Part shown: positions 7,928 through 17,572 of the stretch, in pieces
Position numbering within the stretch: the stretch's first letter is position 1
Layout: the number at the start of each line of letters is the position of its first letter
NCBI GenBank assembly: GCA_965197005.1
Contig: OZ239982.1
Coordinates: forward strand, 806,001 to 870,000
Origin: G965197005 sp965197005
GTDB lineage: Bacteria > Pseudomonadota > Gammaproteobacteria > Pseudomonadales > Oceanobacteraceae
Direction of reading: 5' to 3'
DNA length: 64,000 nucleotides
Made by a program: the position numbers and the translations under genes
The notes under the pieces: generated by a model
The model's database searches: none
What the model was told of the DNA's origin: nothing
What the model saw: only the letters and a program-made list of their open reading frames with translations

Positions 7928-9826
7928 ATGTTTAAGCAAAAGCAGTACCAGTCAATTCCAACCACTCGTCCGTCAACGCCATTACTTGATACTGTGCATT
8001 GTCCTGAAGATGTGCGCTTGTTAGATATAACGCAGTTACCTATTTTGTGTGATGAGCTACGCTTGTTTTTATTGTATAGCGTGGGGCAGTCAGGTGGGCA
8101 TTTTGCTGCAGGTTTGGGTGTTGTGGAGCTAACGGTTGCTTTGCATTATGTGTTTGCAACGCCTGCGGATAAGTTAGTTTGGGACGTTGGGCATCAGGCT
8201 TATCCGCATAAGATTTTAACTCGTCGTCGAGAGGCGTTAATTGGTATTCGTCAGGCAGGTGGGTTGGCGGCATTTCCTAGTCGTAGTGAGAGTGAGTATG
8301 ATGAGTTTGGCGTTGGACATTCTAGTACTTCTATTAGTGCGGCTTTGGGTATGGCTTTGGCGTTTGCACAACAACAAAGTAATCAGCATGCGGTTGCTAT
8401 TATAGGTGATGGCGCATTAACGGGTGGTATGGCATTTGAGGCGTTAGGTCATGCAGGTAGTGAGAAAGCCAATTTGCTGGTGGTGTTAAATGATAATGAT
8501 ATGTCTATTTCTAATAGTGTGGGTGGGTTAAATAAATATTTAACTCGCTTGCTTTCTTCTGAAACCTTTTCTGCGGTGCGTGATGGTGGTAAAAAAGTCT
8601 TGGAGCATATTCCTGGTGCGTTAGATATTGCTCGTAAAGCGGAGGATCAGGTTAAGGGTATGGTCAGTTCAGGGACGTTGTTTGAGGCCTTTGGTTTTCA
8701 TTATTTTGGACCTGTTGATGGGCATGATGTCTTAGAGTTGGTGACTTTGTTTGAAAATTTAAAAAAGCATAAAGGACCTGCTTTTTTGCATCTTATTACA
8801 AAAAAAGGGCAGGGTTTTGCGCCTGCCTTGGCAGATCCTATTAAGTACCATGCGCTAAAAAGTTTAAAAAATCAGGCGCAGGGAGCAAACATTCCTACTT
8901 ATTCTAATATTTTTGGGCAATGGATTTGTGATGTTGCCGCTGAAGATGAACGCCTTATTGCGATTACGCCTGCTATGTGTGAGGGTTCTGATTTGGTGGC
9001 GTTTTCTAAAACCTATCCTGAGCGTTATTTTGATGTTGCCATTGCGGAGCAGCATGCTGTTACGTTGGCCGCTGGCATGGCGACACAAGGTTTAAAGCCC
9101 GTGGTGGCGATTTATTCAACATTTTTGCAGCGTGCTTATGATCAGCTTATTCATGATGTTGCGATACAAAATCTTGATGTTTTGTTTGCGATTGATCGTG
9201 CTGGATTGGTGGGAGAAGATGGGGCTACCCATCAGGGTGTATTTGATATTAGCTTTTTACGCTGTGTGCCCAATTTAATGGTTATAACGCCTTCTGATGA
9301 GCAAGAATGCCGTAGTCTTTTACATACTGCGTATCAGTATCAAGGGCCTGTGGCGGTGCGTTATCCTCGTGGTATGGGTAAAGGTGTGGCGGTTGGCTCT
9401 GATTTGTTGAGTTTACCTATTGCTAAAAGTCTGTGTGTAAAAGCAACTCAAAAGCGTAAACAGCGGGTGGCTTTTTTGGTTTTTGGCAGTATGTTGCATG
9501 ACATTGCCCCTATTGCTGAAGAGCTTGATGCCAGCTTGTTTAATATGCGCTTTGTTAAGCCCCTTGATGAGCAGGCGGTATTAAAAGCGGCTAATGAGCA
9601 TGATTTATTGGTTTGTGTTGAGGAGAATGTGAAAGCAGGTGGGGCAGGTTCAGCGGTATTAGAAGCCTTGGCAGCGCATTTATATCTTACGCCTTGTTTG
9701 TTAATTGGTGTAGAAGATAAGTTTATTGATCAAGGCAGTGCCTTGCAACAAAAAGCACAAACAAATATGAGCAACGAGCAGATTAAAGCAAAAGTTCAGA
9801 CGGTGTTAGAGCAGGTTTGTAAATAG
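7928..9826 (+). CDS. dxs: Dxs, 1-deoxy-D-xylulose-5-phosphate synthase
   Basis: Thiamine-diphosphate transketolase-family enzyme that condenses pyruvate and glyceraldehyde 3-phosphate to DXP, entry to the MEP isoprenoid pathway and a precursor for thiamine and pyridoxal. Seen: GQSGGHFAAGLG, WDVGHQAYPHKIL, VGHSSTSISAALG, the ThDP motif GDGALTGGMAFEA with the following N residues, DGHD, and the IAEQHAVTLAAGMA pyrimidine-domain block with the catalytic Glu. Start 7928 (MFKQKQ) was chosen because AGG lies just upstream and family N-termini align there; in-frame codons back to 7883 would add 15 atypical residues. Convergent with ribA, 2 nt between stop codons. Confidence 0.97.
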   Translation: MFKQKQYQSIPTTRPSTPLLDTVHCPEDVRLLDITQLPILCDELRLFLLYSVGQSGGHFAAGLGVVELTVALHYVFATPADKLVWDVGHQAYPHKILTRRREALIGIRQAGGLAAFPSRSESEYDEFGVGHSSTSISAALGMALAFAQQQSNQHAVAIIGDGALTGGMAFEALGHAGSEKANLLVVLNDNDMSISNSVGGLNKYLTRLLSSETFSAVRDGGKKVLEHIPGALDIARKAEDQVKGMVSSGTLFEAFGFHYFGPVDGHDVLELVTLFENLKKHKGPAFLHLITKKGQGFAPALADPIKYHALKSLKNQAQGANIPTYSNIFGQWICDVAAEDERLIAITPAMCEGSDLVAFSKTYPERYFDVAIAEQHAVTLAAGMATQGLKPVVAIYSTFLQRAYDQLIHDVAIQNLDVLFAIDRAGLVGEDGATHQGVFDISFLRCVPNLMVITPSDEQECRSLLHTAYQYQGPVAVRYPRGMGKGVAVGSDLLSLPIAKSLCVKATQKRKQRVAFLVFGSMLHDIAPIAEELDASLFNMRFVKPLDEQAVLKAANEHDLLVCVEENVKAGGAGSAVLEALAAHLYLTPCLLIGVEDKFIDQGSALQQKAQTNMSNEQIKAKVQTVLEQVCK

Positions 9827-9828
9827 AT

Positions 9829-10452
9829 TTAATCTTGCTCTTTTAAATAAATATAATCATCTTGATGGCTTAGTAAATGCCCTAGTTTGCTGGCTTTGGT
9901 ATTAAGGTAATGATTGTTAAACGTGCCCCGACCTACTTCAATGGCAACTCTCTCTACCACCTCAACCCCTGCTGCTTGTAAGGCGGCTACTTTTTTGGGG
10001 TTGTTGGTCATCAGTTTAACTTGATTAATACCCAACTCTTGTAGCATCGGCTGGCACATATCATATTGGCGTAAATCAGCGGCAAAACCTAATTGTTCAT
10101 TGGCCTCTACGGTATCTGCACCTTTATCTTGTAGGGCATAGGCACGGATTTTATTTGCCAGACCTATACCACGACCTTCTTGACGTAAATACAGCACCAC
10201 ACCTTGTCCTGCCTCTGCAATGGCGTTTAATGCTTGTTTAAGTTGCGCACCGCAATCGCAGCGTTGGCTAAATAGGGCATCTCCTGTTAAGCATTCAGAA
10301 TGTACTCGGATAAGTGTTGGAGTATTGGGATTTAATGTGCCCATAACCAGAGCTAAATGCTCTTTTTGCGTGTGTTTGTCTAAAAAACCATGCAGTTTAA
10401 ATTCCCCAAAGGGTGTGGGAAGTTGGCAGTTAGCAATATTTTCTAAATTCAA
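9829..10452 (-). CDS. ribA: RibA, GTP cyclohydrolase II
   Basis: Opens GTP to 2,5-diamino-6-ribosylamino-4(3H)-pyrimidinone 5'-phosphate, the first step of riboflavin synthesis. 207 residues, a stand-alone GCHII without a RibB domain. The three zinc cysteines C54, C65 and C67 (SECLTGDALFSQRCDCG) are present, together with LYLRQEGRGIGLANKI, ANEQLGFAADLRQY and the MTNNPKK substrate-binding segment. No FMN riboswitch fits in the short leader. Converges on dxs. Confidence 0.97.
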   Translation of the reverse strand: MNLENIANCQLPTPFGEFKLHGFLDKHTQKEHLALVMGTLNPNTPTLIRVHSECLTGDALFSQRCDCGAQLKQALNAIAEAGQGVVLYLRQEGRGIGLANKIRAYALQDKGADTVEANEQLGFAADLRQYDMCQPMLQELGINQVKLMTNNPKKVAALQAAGVEVVERVAIEVGRGTFNNHYLNTKASKLGHLLSHQDDYIYLKEQD

Positions 10453-10539
10453 AGAAGTGCCTTACACAAAAATTAAAGGAGCTGTATTTTAACAATGCAA
10501 ACAGGATTTGACGAATGTTATCTGAAATAAATATAAATT

Positions 10540-11727
10540 TTACGCTGCTGTGTCTGTCTCTAGGGTTAATAATGGACGAGCATAAGATTCCAATAGTTGA
10601 ATTTTAATTGCTTTATTTTGGCTGCGTATTCGATTTTGTAATGTGTTAATATAAGGGTTTATTTTGTCTGCTGCCTCATTGATTTTGTTAGATATGTCAT
10701 GATGTAGGCTAAATTCAGTTTGGAGAATTTTAAGTGCTGCTTGATTTAATAATGAGGCATTTTGCATCTGGCTTAATTGAGCATCAATTTGCTTTGCCAT
10801 CAACTCGGGATTGTGCATTTCATCTGCTTTTAATGGCGTGCCAAACTTAACACAAATCTCCCCTTTGTTGCCTAATAGTCCAGTTACTAAGCTGATAACA
10901 TCTTCTTTTTCATTTTTTGCATAAGTGCCTTGCTCTCGTGTGATAACCAGCTCTTTGGCTTTCATTAAATCGCAAGGATCCCATTCATATTGAATGTATA
11001 CAGGCACGGGTTGTAAGGCAGTTAAACTTTGTTGAAAATCTAAGTCTTGCTCACGTCCGAATAATGCCAGCATTTTTAATACAGCTTTATCGGTGGTGTC
11101 ATGGTTGTCCTTAGCTCGTCCTTCACGTTGAGCTATCCATACACTGGTTTGTTCTTGTTGTATGCACTTGGCAATATAGTTAGATAGGCGTTTGTATTGT
11201 TTTAGCTTGGTGCGTCTATCATTAACACTGCGTGGCACAATAAAACTCTTATTTAAGCGCATCACATCTGCGACACTTTGATTAAGTAATAAGTTATCGC
11301 CAATAGCAATGCGAGAGGTATGCCAACCAGCACTGTGCAGGGCGTAGTTAATCATAAGGGGATCCATTGCAATGTCACGATGGCTAGAAATCCACAGATA
11401 GGGTTGATTTTTATCAAGCAAAGACAGACCTTCAATGCGAATTTTGCTGCTGGTTTTATCCAATAAGGTATAAATAATCGGAGCTAACCAGTTTTGAAAT
11501 TGTAAAACGGTTTTAATGCGTCGCAAACGAAAGGCATGATAACGGCTTAATAGCGGCTTAAATAGCATAAAAAATGGCGGTAATGCTTGCAGTTGAAACC
11601 GTGCAAGCATCGGCAGTAAATAGTGTTCTGTACATAATCGTTCTATCACTTCTTTTACTTCATGGTCTAAATAGGGGCGAATATCTGCATAATCGTCTTG
11701 CTGGGGTGCGCTTTGAGCGTCAACCAT
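10540..11727 (-). CDS. PlsC-like glycerol(phosphate) acyltransferase
   Basis: A 395-residue cytoplasmic or peripheral-membrane acyltransferase of the LPLAT superfamily. The active-site block is SSHRDIAMDPLMINYAL (His with downstream Asp), followed by LNKSFIVPRSVNDRR and VWIAQREGRAKDNHDTTDKA, the substrate-binding G/E motif typical of the group with a HRDI active site. It probably acylates glycerol phosphate or lysophosphatidate; the exact acceptor cannot be read from sequence. No transmembrane segments are obvious. Monocistronic, with its own 187-nt upstream region shared with the divergent SMC-like operon. Confidence 0.75.
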   Translation of the reverse strand: MVDAQSAPQQDDYADIRPYLDHEVKEVIERLCTEHYLLPMLARFQLQALPPFFMLFKPLLSRYHAFRLRRIKTVLQFQNWLAPIIYTLLDKTSSKIRIEGLSLLDKNQPYLWISSHRDIAMDPLMINYALHSAGWHTSRIAIGDNLLLNQSVADVMRLNKSFIVPRSVNDRRTKLKQYKRLSNYIAKCIQQEQTSVWIAQREGRAKDNHDTTDKAVLKMLALFGREQDLDFQQSLTALQPVPVYIQYEWDPCDLMKAKELVITREQGTYAKNEKEDVISLVTGLLGNKGEICVKFGTPLKADEMHNPELMAKQIDAQLSQMQNASLLNQAALKILQTEFSLHHDISNKINEAADKINPYINTLQNRIRSQNKAIKIQLLESYARPLLTLETDTAA

Positions 11728-11914
11728 AAATGTATTGTCCTGTGGTTAAATAATAAAGAAAAGGTATAGATGAAAGCTGTGCTACCTAAAGGGCATTATA
11801 AGAAATCTAACAGAGTGAGTCTAATCTTTCGCTAAAGCCATTATTTTTCTTTATGTTCTAAATTTAAAAATTTATACTTAGCGGCTTTATTTTTAACTTT
11901 AATGACAAGAAAAT

Positions 11915-14900
11915 ATGGCAATCGGCTTAGATAAAATATACCTACATCATTCTATTTACCCTAATAAAACCACCATGATTGAATGTCATGGTCATCATAA
12001 TTCATCAGGTAGAAATGGCTCAGGTAAAACCACATTACAAAAATTAATCCCCATATTTTATGGAGAAAAGGTCAACAAGGTTGTACCCACTCAAGGTACT
12101 AAAGAGCCTTTTATCAAATATTATTTAAAGTCCGAAGCCTCTTTTATTGCCTTTGAATATACCAGTGCAAGCCGTACTTGCACGGTTATTTTGCATAAAA
12201 AAAATGAGCATTTGTACTATCGGTTTTTAACAGGGGCACTAACAGATTTTTTCTTCACTGAACAAAATAAACCACTGTTACAGCAAGGCAAGTTGATTTA
12301 TGAACACATTAAAGAATTAAAAGCAGCAGGTCACCCAATCAGTAGCAGCGTGTCTACCGCAGATGACTATCGAGCCATTATTCAAAATGACAAACAACTT
12401 CTACGCACAAGACGAGCCGTCTTTCCTAACATCATTAGTTTGGCGCAAGTTTATAGCCTAACAGGTTGGGATAATCACATGCAGATGATGCATAAACTAA
12501 CCTATGCACTACAAACACGCAGCAGCATGTTCTCTGGCTTACAAGATATGATTGTTTCCACCCAATTTGACATGCAAACACTGGATAAACCCAAGCATGA
12601 AGACAACAAAACCCTAGCGAATGATTTAAAAAGTTTGCATGATTTTGCAAAACAAGAAAAAACCGTACGCAACTGCATAGCACTATCTGACAGACGCATG
12701 CAAGTAGAGCAAGCAAGCCTTAGGCTTGGACGTAAATTAAAACAGGTATATCAGCAACAGCTACAAAGTGTAGAGATAGTAGAAAATGAGATAGACAAGC
12801 ACCAAAAAGCCTTAGCAAAAATACAAGAAAAAGCACAGGCAGACAGAGACAATCTCCATGAACAGAACGCCCAAATAAAAGGTGAAATTAAGCACTTAGA
12901 ACAACACCTAAATACCGTTTATCAAGAAAAAGACGAATGGGAAAACCAACGCAATATTCAGTTTAAGCAACAGCAATATCAACAAATAAACAACCTTAAA
13001 CAGCAATACCAAACGGCTTTTGAACACTATCAAGAACTCATTGCAGGCATTAGTGAAGAACAACAACATTTTGAACAGAAAAAAGAACAAAACAAACAAA
13101 CGGCCAAAGAACAAAAACACCAACTAGAACAGCAAATAGCCGAAGAAAAGCATCAGCTTAGCCAGTTCAAACAAGAGATAGAATTACAAAAACAACAGAG
13201 CCGAGATTTGCAAGATAAGCAAATACAACAGCAAGAAGCGCAATATCGCCCTAAACGTGAAGAAAAAATAGCTCAACTGGCAGAAGTTAAAGTTCAAGCA
13301 CAAACACAGAGCAACAACCAACAAGAAAGCGCAGCAGAAGAACTTGCCGAACAAAATCTACAAAGTGCCACACGCAAATTACAAATAGCACAACAACAGC
13401 TAGAGAAAGAGCAACAAAAACAACAACAACTACAACAACAACGACGACAAGACGAAGAGAAACTAAGCGAATTAACGCAACAACTGGCTACCTGCAAAGC
13501 CCAAGAAAGACAGATACATAAGCAGCGCTTTCCTGAAAATAAAAGTTTGCTCAGCTTTTTGCGTCAGCAAAAGCCAGATTGGAGTCATGATATTGGCAAA
13601 CTAATCAATCCAGAACTTCTACACCACACCCAATTAACCCCCAGTTTGTCAGCACAAGAAATAGACACCTTTTATGGCATCACCCTTAATTTAGATAAAT
13701 TAGACTTGCCCGAATGCACCCTAAATGAAGAAACCTTAAAACATCAACATCAAAACGCACAAGATGAGCTGCAACGACAAACAGACAAACAACAACATCA
13801 CAAGCAAGAACTACTTAAACTGCAACAACAACTTAAACAACAAGAGCAAGAACAACTTAAAACAGAACAACAACACAAACAAGCACAACACACCCAGCAA
13901 ATAGCCTATAGCAAGCTAGAACAGGTCAAACAAGACAACAAACAAAATCGTCAAACACGCCAAGAGCAAGCACAACAACAAGCAAAAAGTTTAAAAAAAC
14001 AGCTCGATGCCCACCTGCAAGACCATGAAAAAACAATCGCAACCATCAAACAAAGCCACCAACAGCACCTAACAGAACTACAGGTACACCTTGGCTCAAA
14101 AGACTGTGAAGTAGAAGCAAACATACAAAGTTTAAAGAGCCAAATAAACACAATTGAAGACAACCTTAAAATCAACTTAAATGATTTAGATAAAGCCTTT
14201 AAGCAAGCCTGCGCTCACAAAGGACTAGATGACAAAATAGAAGCCGCCGCCAAACAACGCCTAGAAACCCACGAAAGCGCGTATACTCAAGCGCAAAATA
14301 GCACAGAAGAAATACAACAATATCAGCACTGGCTCAAAAGCCAATGGCAACAAGTGAGCAAATACGAAGCAGAGCTAAGCCACAACACACAACAACAAGC
14401 AGTGCTAGATAAACAAATCAAACAGCAACAACAGCAAATACAAGAACAGACAGACCAATGCAAGCAGCAACTAGCCCAGCTTAAACAACAAAAAGAGCGC
14501 ATACAAACTCAGCTTAGCCAAGCCAAAGACAGCCTAAACAGAGCAGGGGAGCTACCCAAAGGAGACGACATTGCCGAAGAAGATGACCTATTCACCCTAA
14601 CCGAGCTACTTAACTCTGAACTCAACGACCATATCAAACTAAAAGCAGACACACTAAAATCCGTTCAGCAATCCTTATTAATTATGCACAACCGTCCTGA
14701 CGGTCGCATTTATCAGCAATGGCTCAACCTATACCAACCCCATTGCCAAAACAGTGCTCAGCATGAACAAGAAGAAGGCTTTTTACTTAACTTACCCCCC
14801 GTATTTGCCAACTTTTTAGATAACTACCTGCCACAAATCAGCAAAACCACCCAAGAAGCCATTATCAGCGTGATAGGACAAATAGATGATTATTATCTAC

Positions 14901-15613
14901 GCCTAAAAAGCATGTCAGGAGAGATTAACAGCGTTTCACATCGTCTCAGCAAACAAATAAAAACCAATCAACAAGTAGATGCCCTCTCTGACATATCCAT
15001 AAAACTGCGCTCCAAAGTAGAAGAAATAGACGCATGGAGAGAAATGCAAGTCTTGCATAAACAATGGCACAACTACCGACAAAGCAAACAACAAGAGCTA
15101 CCACCAACTAGCCTAGGAGACAGTCTTAGTCATGTCATTGCCGCCTTAGAATACGCACAGCCCAAAGCAGATATAAAATCCATGATATCACTGGTTGTTA
15201 CCTTAAAAGAAAATGGCAACTACAAAGAAGTCACCTCCGACAAAGCCATGAACGACACCAGCAGTAATGGTTTAAGTCTGCTTGCTGTTATCGCAATTTA
15301 CATTGGCATGAGTCGTTACTTATGCCCCAATAAAGACATATCTCTAACCTGGCCCGTAGATGAGCTATCCAGTATTGATTTAGAAAATATTGCCAGCTTA
15401 TTTAACATGCTAAATCAAGCCAATATTCGTTTGTTTTCCGCATTTCCAACCAAAGAACACAACATCTTAAAGCACTTTGATATTTGCCATGAACTGGACT
15501 TTCATAAAGGCGCAATGAGCATGAGCAACGAACTACCACAGCTTGATGAATTTACCGCCAAGCTAAGGCAAATAAACACACCTCAACAAGGAGCAACAGA
15601 AAAACATGATTGA
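11915..15613 (+). CDS. SMC-like coiled-coil ATPase, MukB/MksB/JetC type
   Basis: A 1232-residue condensin-type ATPase. Walker A is GRNGSGKTT at 32-40. Long glutamine-rich coiled coils cover roughly 260-515 and 620-850, separated by a short hinge-like globular stretch (RFPENKSLLSFLRQQKPDW and following). The C-terminal head has a signature-like TSSNGLSLLAVIAIYIGM near 1112-1130 and a Walker B-like ISLTWPVDELSSID near 1142-1155. The small hinge and the following E- and F-type genes place it with MukB/MksB/JetC rather than Smc, whose gene starts at 62853. It overlaps the next gene by 8 nt. It likely acts in DNA loop extrusion, chromosome organisation or plasmid defence; which one is not decidable here. 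Confidence 0.8.
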   Translation: MAIGLDKIYLHHSIYPNKTTMIECHGHHNSSGRNGSGKTTLQKLIPIFYGEKVNKVVPTQGTKEPFIKYYLKSEASFIAFEYTSASRTCTVILHKKNEHLYYRFLTGALTDFFFTEQNKPLLQQGKLIYEHIKELKAAGHPISSSVSTADDYRAIIQNDKQLLRTRRAVFPNIISLAQVYSLTGWDNHMQMMHKLTYALQTRSSMFSGLQDMIVSTQFDMQTLDKPKHEDNKTLANDLKSLHDFAKQEKTVRNCIALSDRRMQVEQASLRLGRKLKQVYQQQLQSVEIVENEIDKHQKALAKIQEKAQADRDNLHEQNAQIKGEIKHLEQHLNTVYQEKDEWENQRNIQFKQQQYQQINNLKQQYQTAFEHYQELIAGISEEQQHFEQKKEQNKQTAKEQKHQLEQQIAEEKHQLSQFKQEIELQKQQSRDLQDKQIQQQEAQYRPKREEKIAQLAEVKVQAQTQSNNQQESAAEELAEQNLQSATRKLQIAQQQLEKEQQKQQQLQQQRRQDEEKLSELTQQLATCKAQERQIHKQRFPENKSLLSFLRQQKPDWSHDIGKLINPELLHHTQLTPSLSAQEIDTFYGITLNLDKLDLPECTLNEETLKHQHQNAQDELQRQTDKQQHHKQELLKLQQQLKQQEQEQLKTEQQHKQAQHTQQIAYSKLEQVKQDNKQNRQTRQEQAQQQAKSLKKQLDAHLQDHEKTIATIKQSHQQHLTELQVHLGSKDCEVEANIQSLKSQINTIEDNLKINLNDLDKAFKQACAHKGLDDKIEAAAKQRLETHESAYTQAQNSTEEIQQYQHWLKSQWQQVSKYEAELSHNTQQQAVLDKQIKQQQQQIQEQTDQCKQQLAQLKQQKERIQTQLSQAKDSLNRAGELPKGDDIAEEDDLFTLTELLNSELNDHIKLKADTLKSVQQSLLIMHNRPDGRIYQQWLNLYQPHCQNSAQHEQEEGFLLNLPPVFANFLDNYLPQISKTTQEAIISVIGQIDDYYLRLKSMSGEINSVSHRLSKQIKTNQQVDALSDISIKLRSKVEEIDAWREMQVLHKQWHNYRQSKQQELPPTSLGDSLSHVIAALEYAQPKADIKSMISLVVTLKENGNYKEVTSDKAMNDTSSNGLSLLAVIAIYIGMSRYLCPNKDISLTWPVDELSSIDLENIASLFNMLNQANIRLFSAFPTKEHNILKHFDICHELDFHKGAMSMSNELPQLDEFTAKLRQINTPQQGATEKHD

Positions 15614-16238
15614 TGGCATTTACAATGCAGTGCTAAAAGAAATGATATTCAACAATCAATTTGTCTGCCCGCACAGCAATCCTGATTTTTATGATTTTCT
15701 AGCACAAGAGCATAACCTACAACAAGTGAACGACTATCTCAGCGTTATTCATCGTATTGTGCGTCAAACAGGGCAGGGCGATGTTTTTTACTGCTGCTAT
15801 CTGTATCCCACAGACAAAGACTACAAAAGTGCCACTCGCAGCTTATACAATCAACTGATTAATAACTTAAATCCCTTTTTAAAACTCATTACCAGCCTGA
15901 TGAGTCTTAACAGCGGTACCCCCATAAGAGCAGGAGATATTCTGCAAGAAAGTCGCCTGTTAAGTGGCTTTGAACAATCCAAAGCGCACGGAGAAACCCT
16001 CGCAGAACTTACCCGCAGTGGTCTATTTTATAGCACCAGTGCCCATACCAAAGGGCAGCTTAACCAAGTTCTCAAAAAGCTAGTAGAAGAAAAATATCTC
16101 ATCAATCATGGAGATACAGGATTGCAATACAGAGCAACAGGAAAATGGTCTATGCTCTATGACTTTATTGACTTTCAATATGCCAACGAATTTATTGCCG
16201 ATGATGACGACAGCGAACAACTGAGTTTTCCAACATGA
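15606..16238 (+). CDS. MukE/MksE/JetB-like winged-helix subunit
   Basis: A 210-residue protein encoded between the SMC-like ATPase and the kleisin-like gene, overlapping both (8 nt and 4 nt). The middle and C-terminal parts resemble winged-helix DNA- or kleisin-binding modules: RAGDILQESRLLSGFE, then a helix and wing around QLNQVLKKLVEEKYLINHGD and GLQYRATGKW. Size and position match KITE subunits (MukE/MksE). Assignment rests mainly on genomic context and domain size, because these proteins diverge quickly. It has no secretion signal. Confidence 0.65.
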   Translation: MIDGIYNAVLKEMIFNNQFVCPHSNPDFYDFLAQEHNLQQVNDYLSVIHRIVRQTGQGDVFYCCYLYPTDKDYKSATRSLYNQLINNLNPFLKLITSLMSLNSGTPIRAGDILQESRLLSGFEQSKAHGETLAELTRSGLFYSTSAHTKGQLNQVLKKLVEEKYLINHGDTGLQYRATGKWSMLYDFIDFQYANEFIADDDDSEQLSFPT

Positions 16239-17446
16239 ACCAAAGCCTATCCTCCAAAGCACTCTTTCAAATAGCTTTGAAACATTTTGCTTTAATAGAC
16301 AACGCCTATTTTGAACAAGGTGGGCAAATTATTGTAAATGACGACAACCAAAAACAAGTGAACGCCTTACTAAAACACCGTCTTGCATGGCAGTTTGAAG
16401 ACATGCCCAACGCCCAACTAAGCGGGCCTGTTTTAAAACTTCTAAGTAAGCTAGGTAATGACAAACAGCGTCGTCAAGGTTCAGAACAAATAGCAGGGCT
16501 ATGGCAAGAACTAAGAGAAAAGCTAGAAGAATATCAACTATACACAAAAAAACAGCGTACTCAACAACTGCAAACTCTCGCCCAAGACATGCACGAAATT
16601 GCCTTTGAAATGATGGAAGTCATCAACAACAAGCTCACCACTTTTGCCCGTTACATAGACCAAGAATTTAGCACTGTAAGCGATATAGAACTACGTCTTT
16701 TACACAATCGCCGTGCCATTAAAGAAGCCGAACAGCTCAATCAACTGATGCAAAGTTGTGATAGCAACGAATTTGCCTCACAAACTCGTCAAGATGCCAG
16801 TTTACGCAAATTATTTAACCTATTTTTACCGCAATCATTGAGTTTATGCCGTAAAGAACTGGTACGAGTTTTACACGATTTACGCAAACTGGTTACCAAA
16901 TTACAAGCCGATAGTGAACTATCCTCAAAGCTCATTCGCTTTCGTCAGCACCTAGCGCAAAATCCAAATTTTATTGCCACCCCTGTCAGTTTTGTTGACA
17001 AAGTGCCGCCCATTTTGAGTCAAACCTCAGCAAGCAAACACATTGCTTATCCAGATATTTATAACGACGACCATAGCGACAGCATTGCTCAGGCCATATC
17101 ACAGATTAAACGGCAGCAACAAAGCAAAATAAATGACGCGCCCAAACTGGATATTCAAACAGAACCAGAGATAGCTCAAAGCCAGCAAGACATTAGCGAG
17201 TTATACAGTAAAAGTTTAGCCGTTATTCAAGTTGCCCAAAGTGGTCAAAAAATAAGAGCTTCCCAAGCCTACCAACAGCTTAAAGTAAACAGTGACTACC
17301 GCCACTGGCTACTTGCCTTACTCAACACTCTAAGTGGTTTAGAAAAAGCACAAAGAAATGCCCTTAGCATACAGATTAACACCACCGACAACCCACTTTT
17401 TAACGGCAATTTAGAAGTAGCAGACATACAACTAGATAGTAAATGA
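16235..17446 (+). CDS. MukF/MksF/JetA-like kleisin subunit
   Basis: A 403-residue, mainly helical protein whose start overlaps the preceding stop (ATGA). The N-terminal third looks like a winged-helix region (ALIDNAYFEQGG, LLKHRLAWQFED), the middle is helical (LREKLEEYQLYTKKQRTQQLQ; VLHDLRKLVTKLQADSELSSKLI), and the C-terminus ends in a small domain (YRHWLLALLNTLSGLE). This is the pattern expected of a kleisin bridging SMC heads. The usual Mks/Jet order is F-E-B; here it is B-E-F. No JetD/MksG-type gene follows. Confidence 0.6.
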   Translation: MNQSLSSKALFQIALKHFALIDNAYFEQGGQIIVNDDNQKQVNALLKHRLAWQFEDMPNAQLSGPVLKLLSKLGNDKQRRQGSEQIAGLWQELREKLEEYQLYTKKQRTQQLQTLAQDMHEIAFEMMEVINNKLTTFARYIDQEFSTVSDIELRLLHNRRAIKEAEQLNQLMQSCDSNEFASQTRQDASLRKLFNLFLPQSLSLCRKELVRVLHDLRKLVTKLQADSELSSKLIRFRQHLAQNPNFIATPVSFVDKVPPILSQTSASKHIAYPDIYNDDHSDSIAQAISQIKRQQQSKINDAPKLDIQTEPEIAQSQQDISELYSKSLAVIQVAQSGQKIRASQAYQQLKVNSDYRHWLLALLNTLSGLEKAQRNALSIQINTTDNPLFNGNLEVADIQLDSK

Positions 17447-17452
17447 CCCCTG

Positions 17453-17490
17453 CCCAGCACCATGCGGAGCATGGGGCTGGGTAAATCCTC
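17453..17490. repeat. Dispersed palindromic repeat, copy 1
   Basis: CCCAGC-ACCATGC-(GGA)-GCATGGG-GCTGGG followed by TAAATCCTC: an imperfect palindrome right after the SMC-like operon. Related copies lie at 20590-20634 and 50208-50254, with a half copy at 22232-22245. It is followed at once by two TGTCCTC heptamers and TGATCC, the same family that makes the long arrays at 19.1 and 22.3 kb. The hairpin could also end the upstream transcript. Confidence 0.8.
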
Positions 17491-17516
17491 TGTCCTCTGT
17501 CCTCTGATCCAGGGGT

Positions 17517-17545
17517 TTTACTCGGTCTTGCATTGTTTGTATACT
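17517..17545 (+). promoter_or_regulatory. Predicted sigma70 promoter of the AAA/nuclease-like gene
   Basis: -35 TTTACT (4/6) at 17517-17522, a 17-nt spacer, then -10 TATACT (5/6) at 17540-17545. The start codon at 17573 is 27 nt downstream, with AGGA about 7 nt before it. The next gene therefore probably does not depend on the condensin-like operon. Confidence 0.55.
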
Positions 17546-17572
17546 CTTTAAACCCAACGGCAGGAAACGGTT

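Noticed and set aside
10453..10539. FMN riboswitch upstream of ribA.
   Set aside because: The 87-nt gap is too short and shows no RFN-element motifs.
12435..14175. Several Cys-rich minus-strand frames opposite the SMC-like gene.
   Set aside because: They are the antisense of CAA/CAG-rich coiled-coil codons and have no independent coding evidence.
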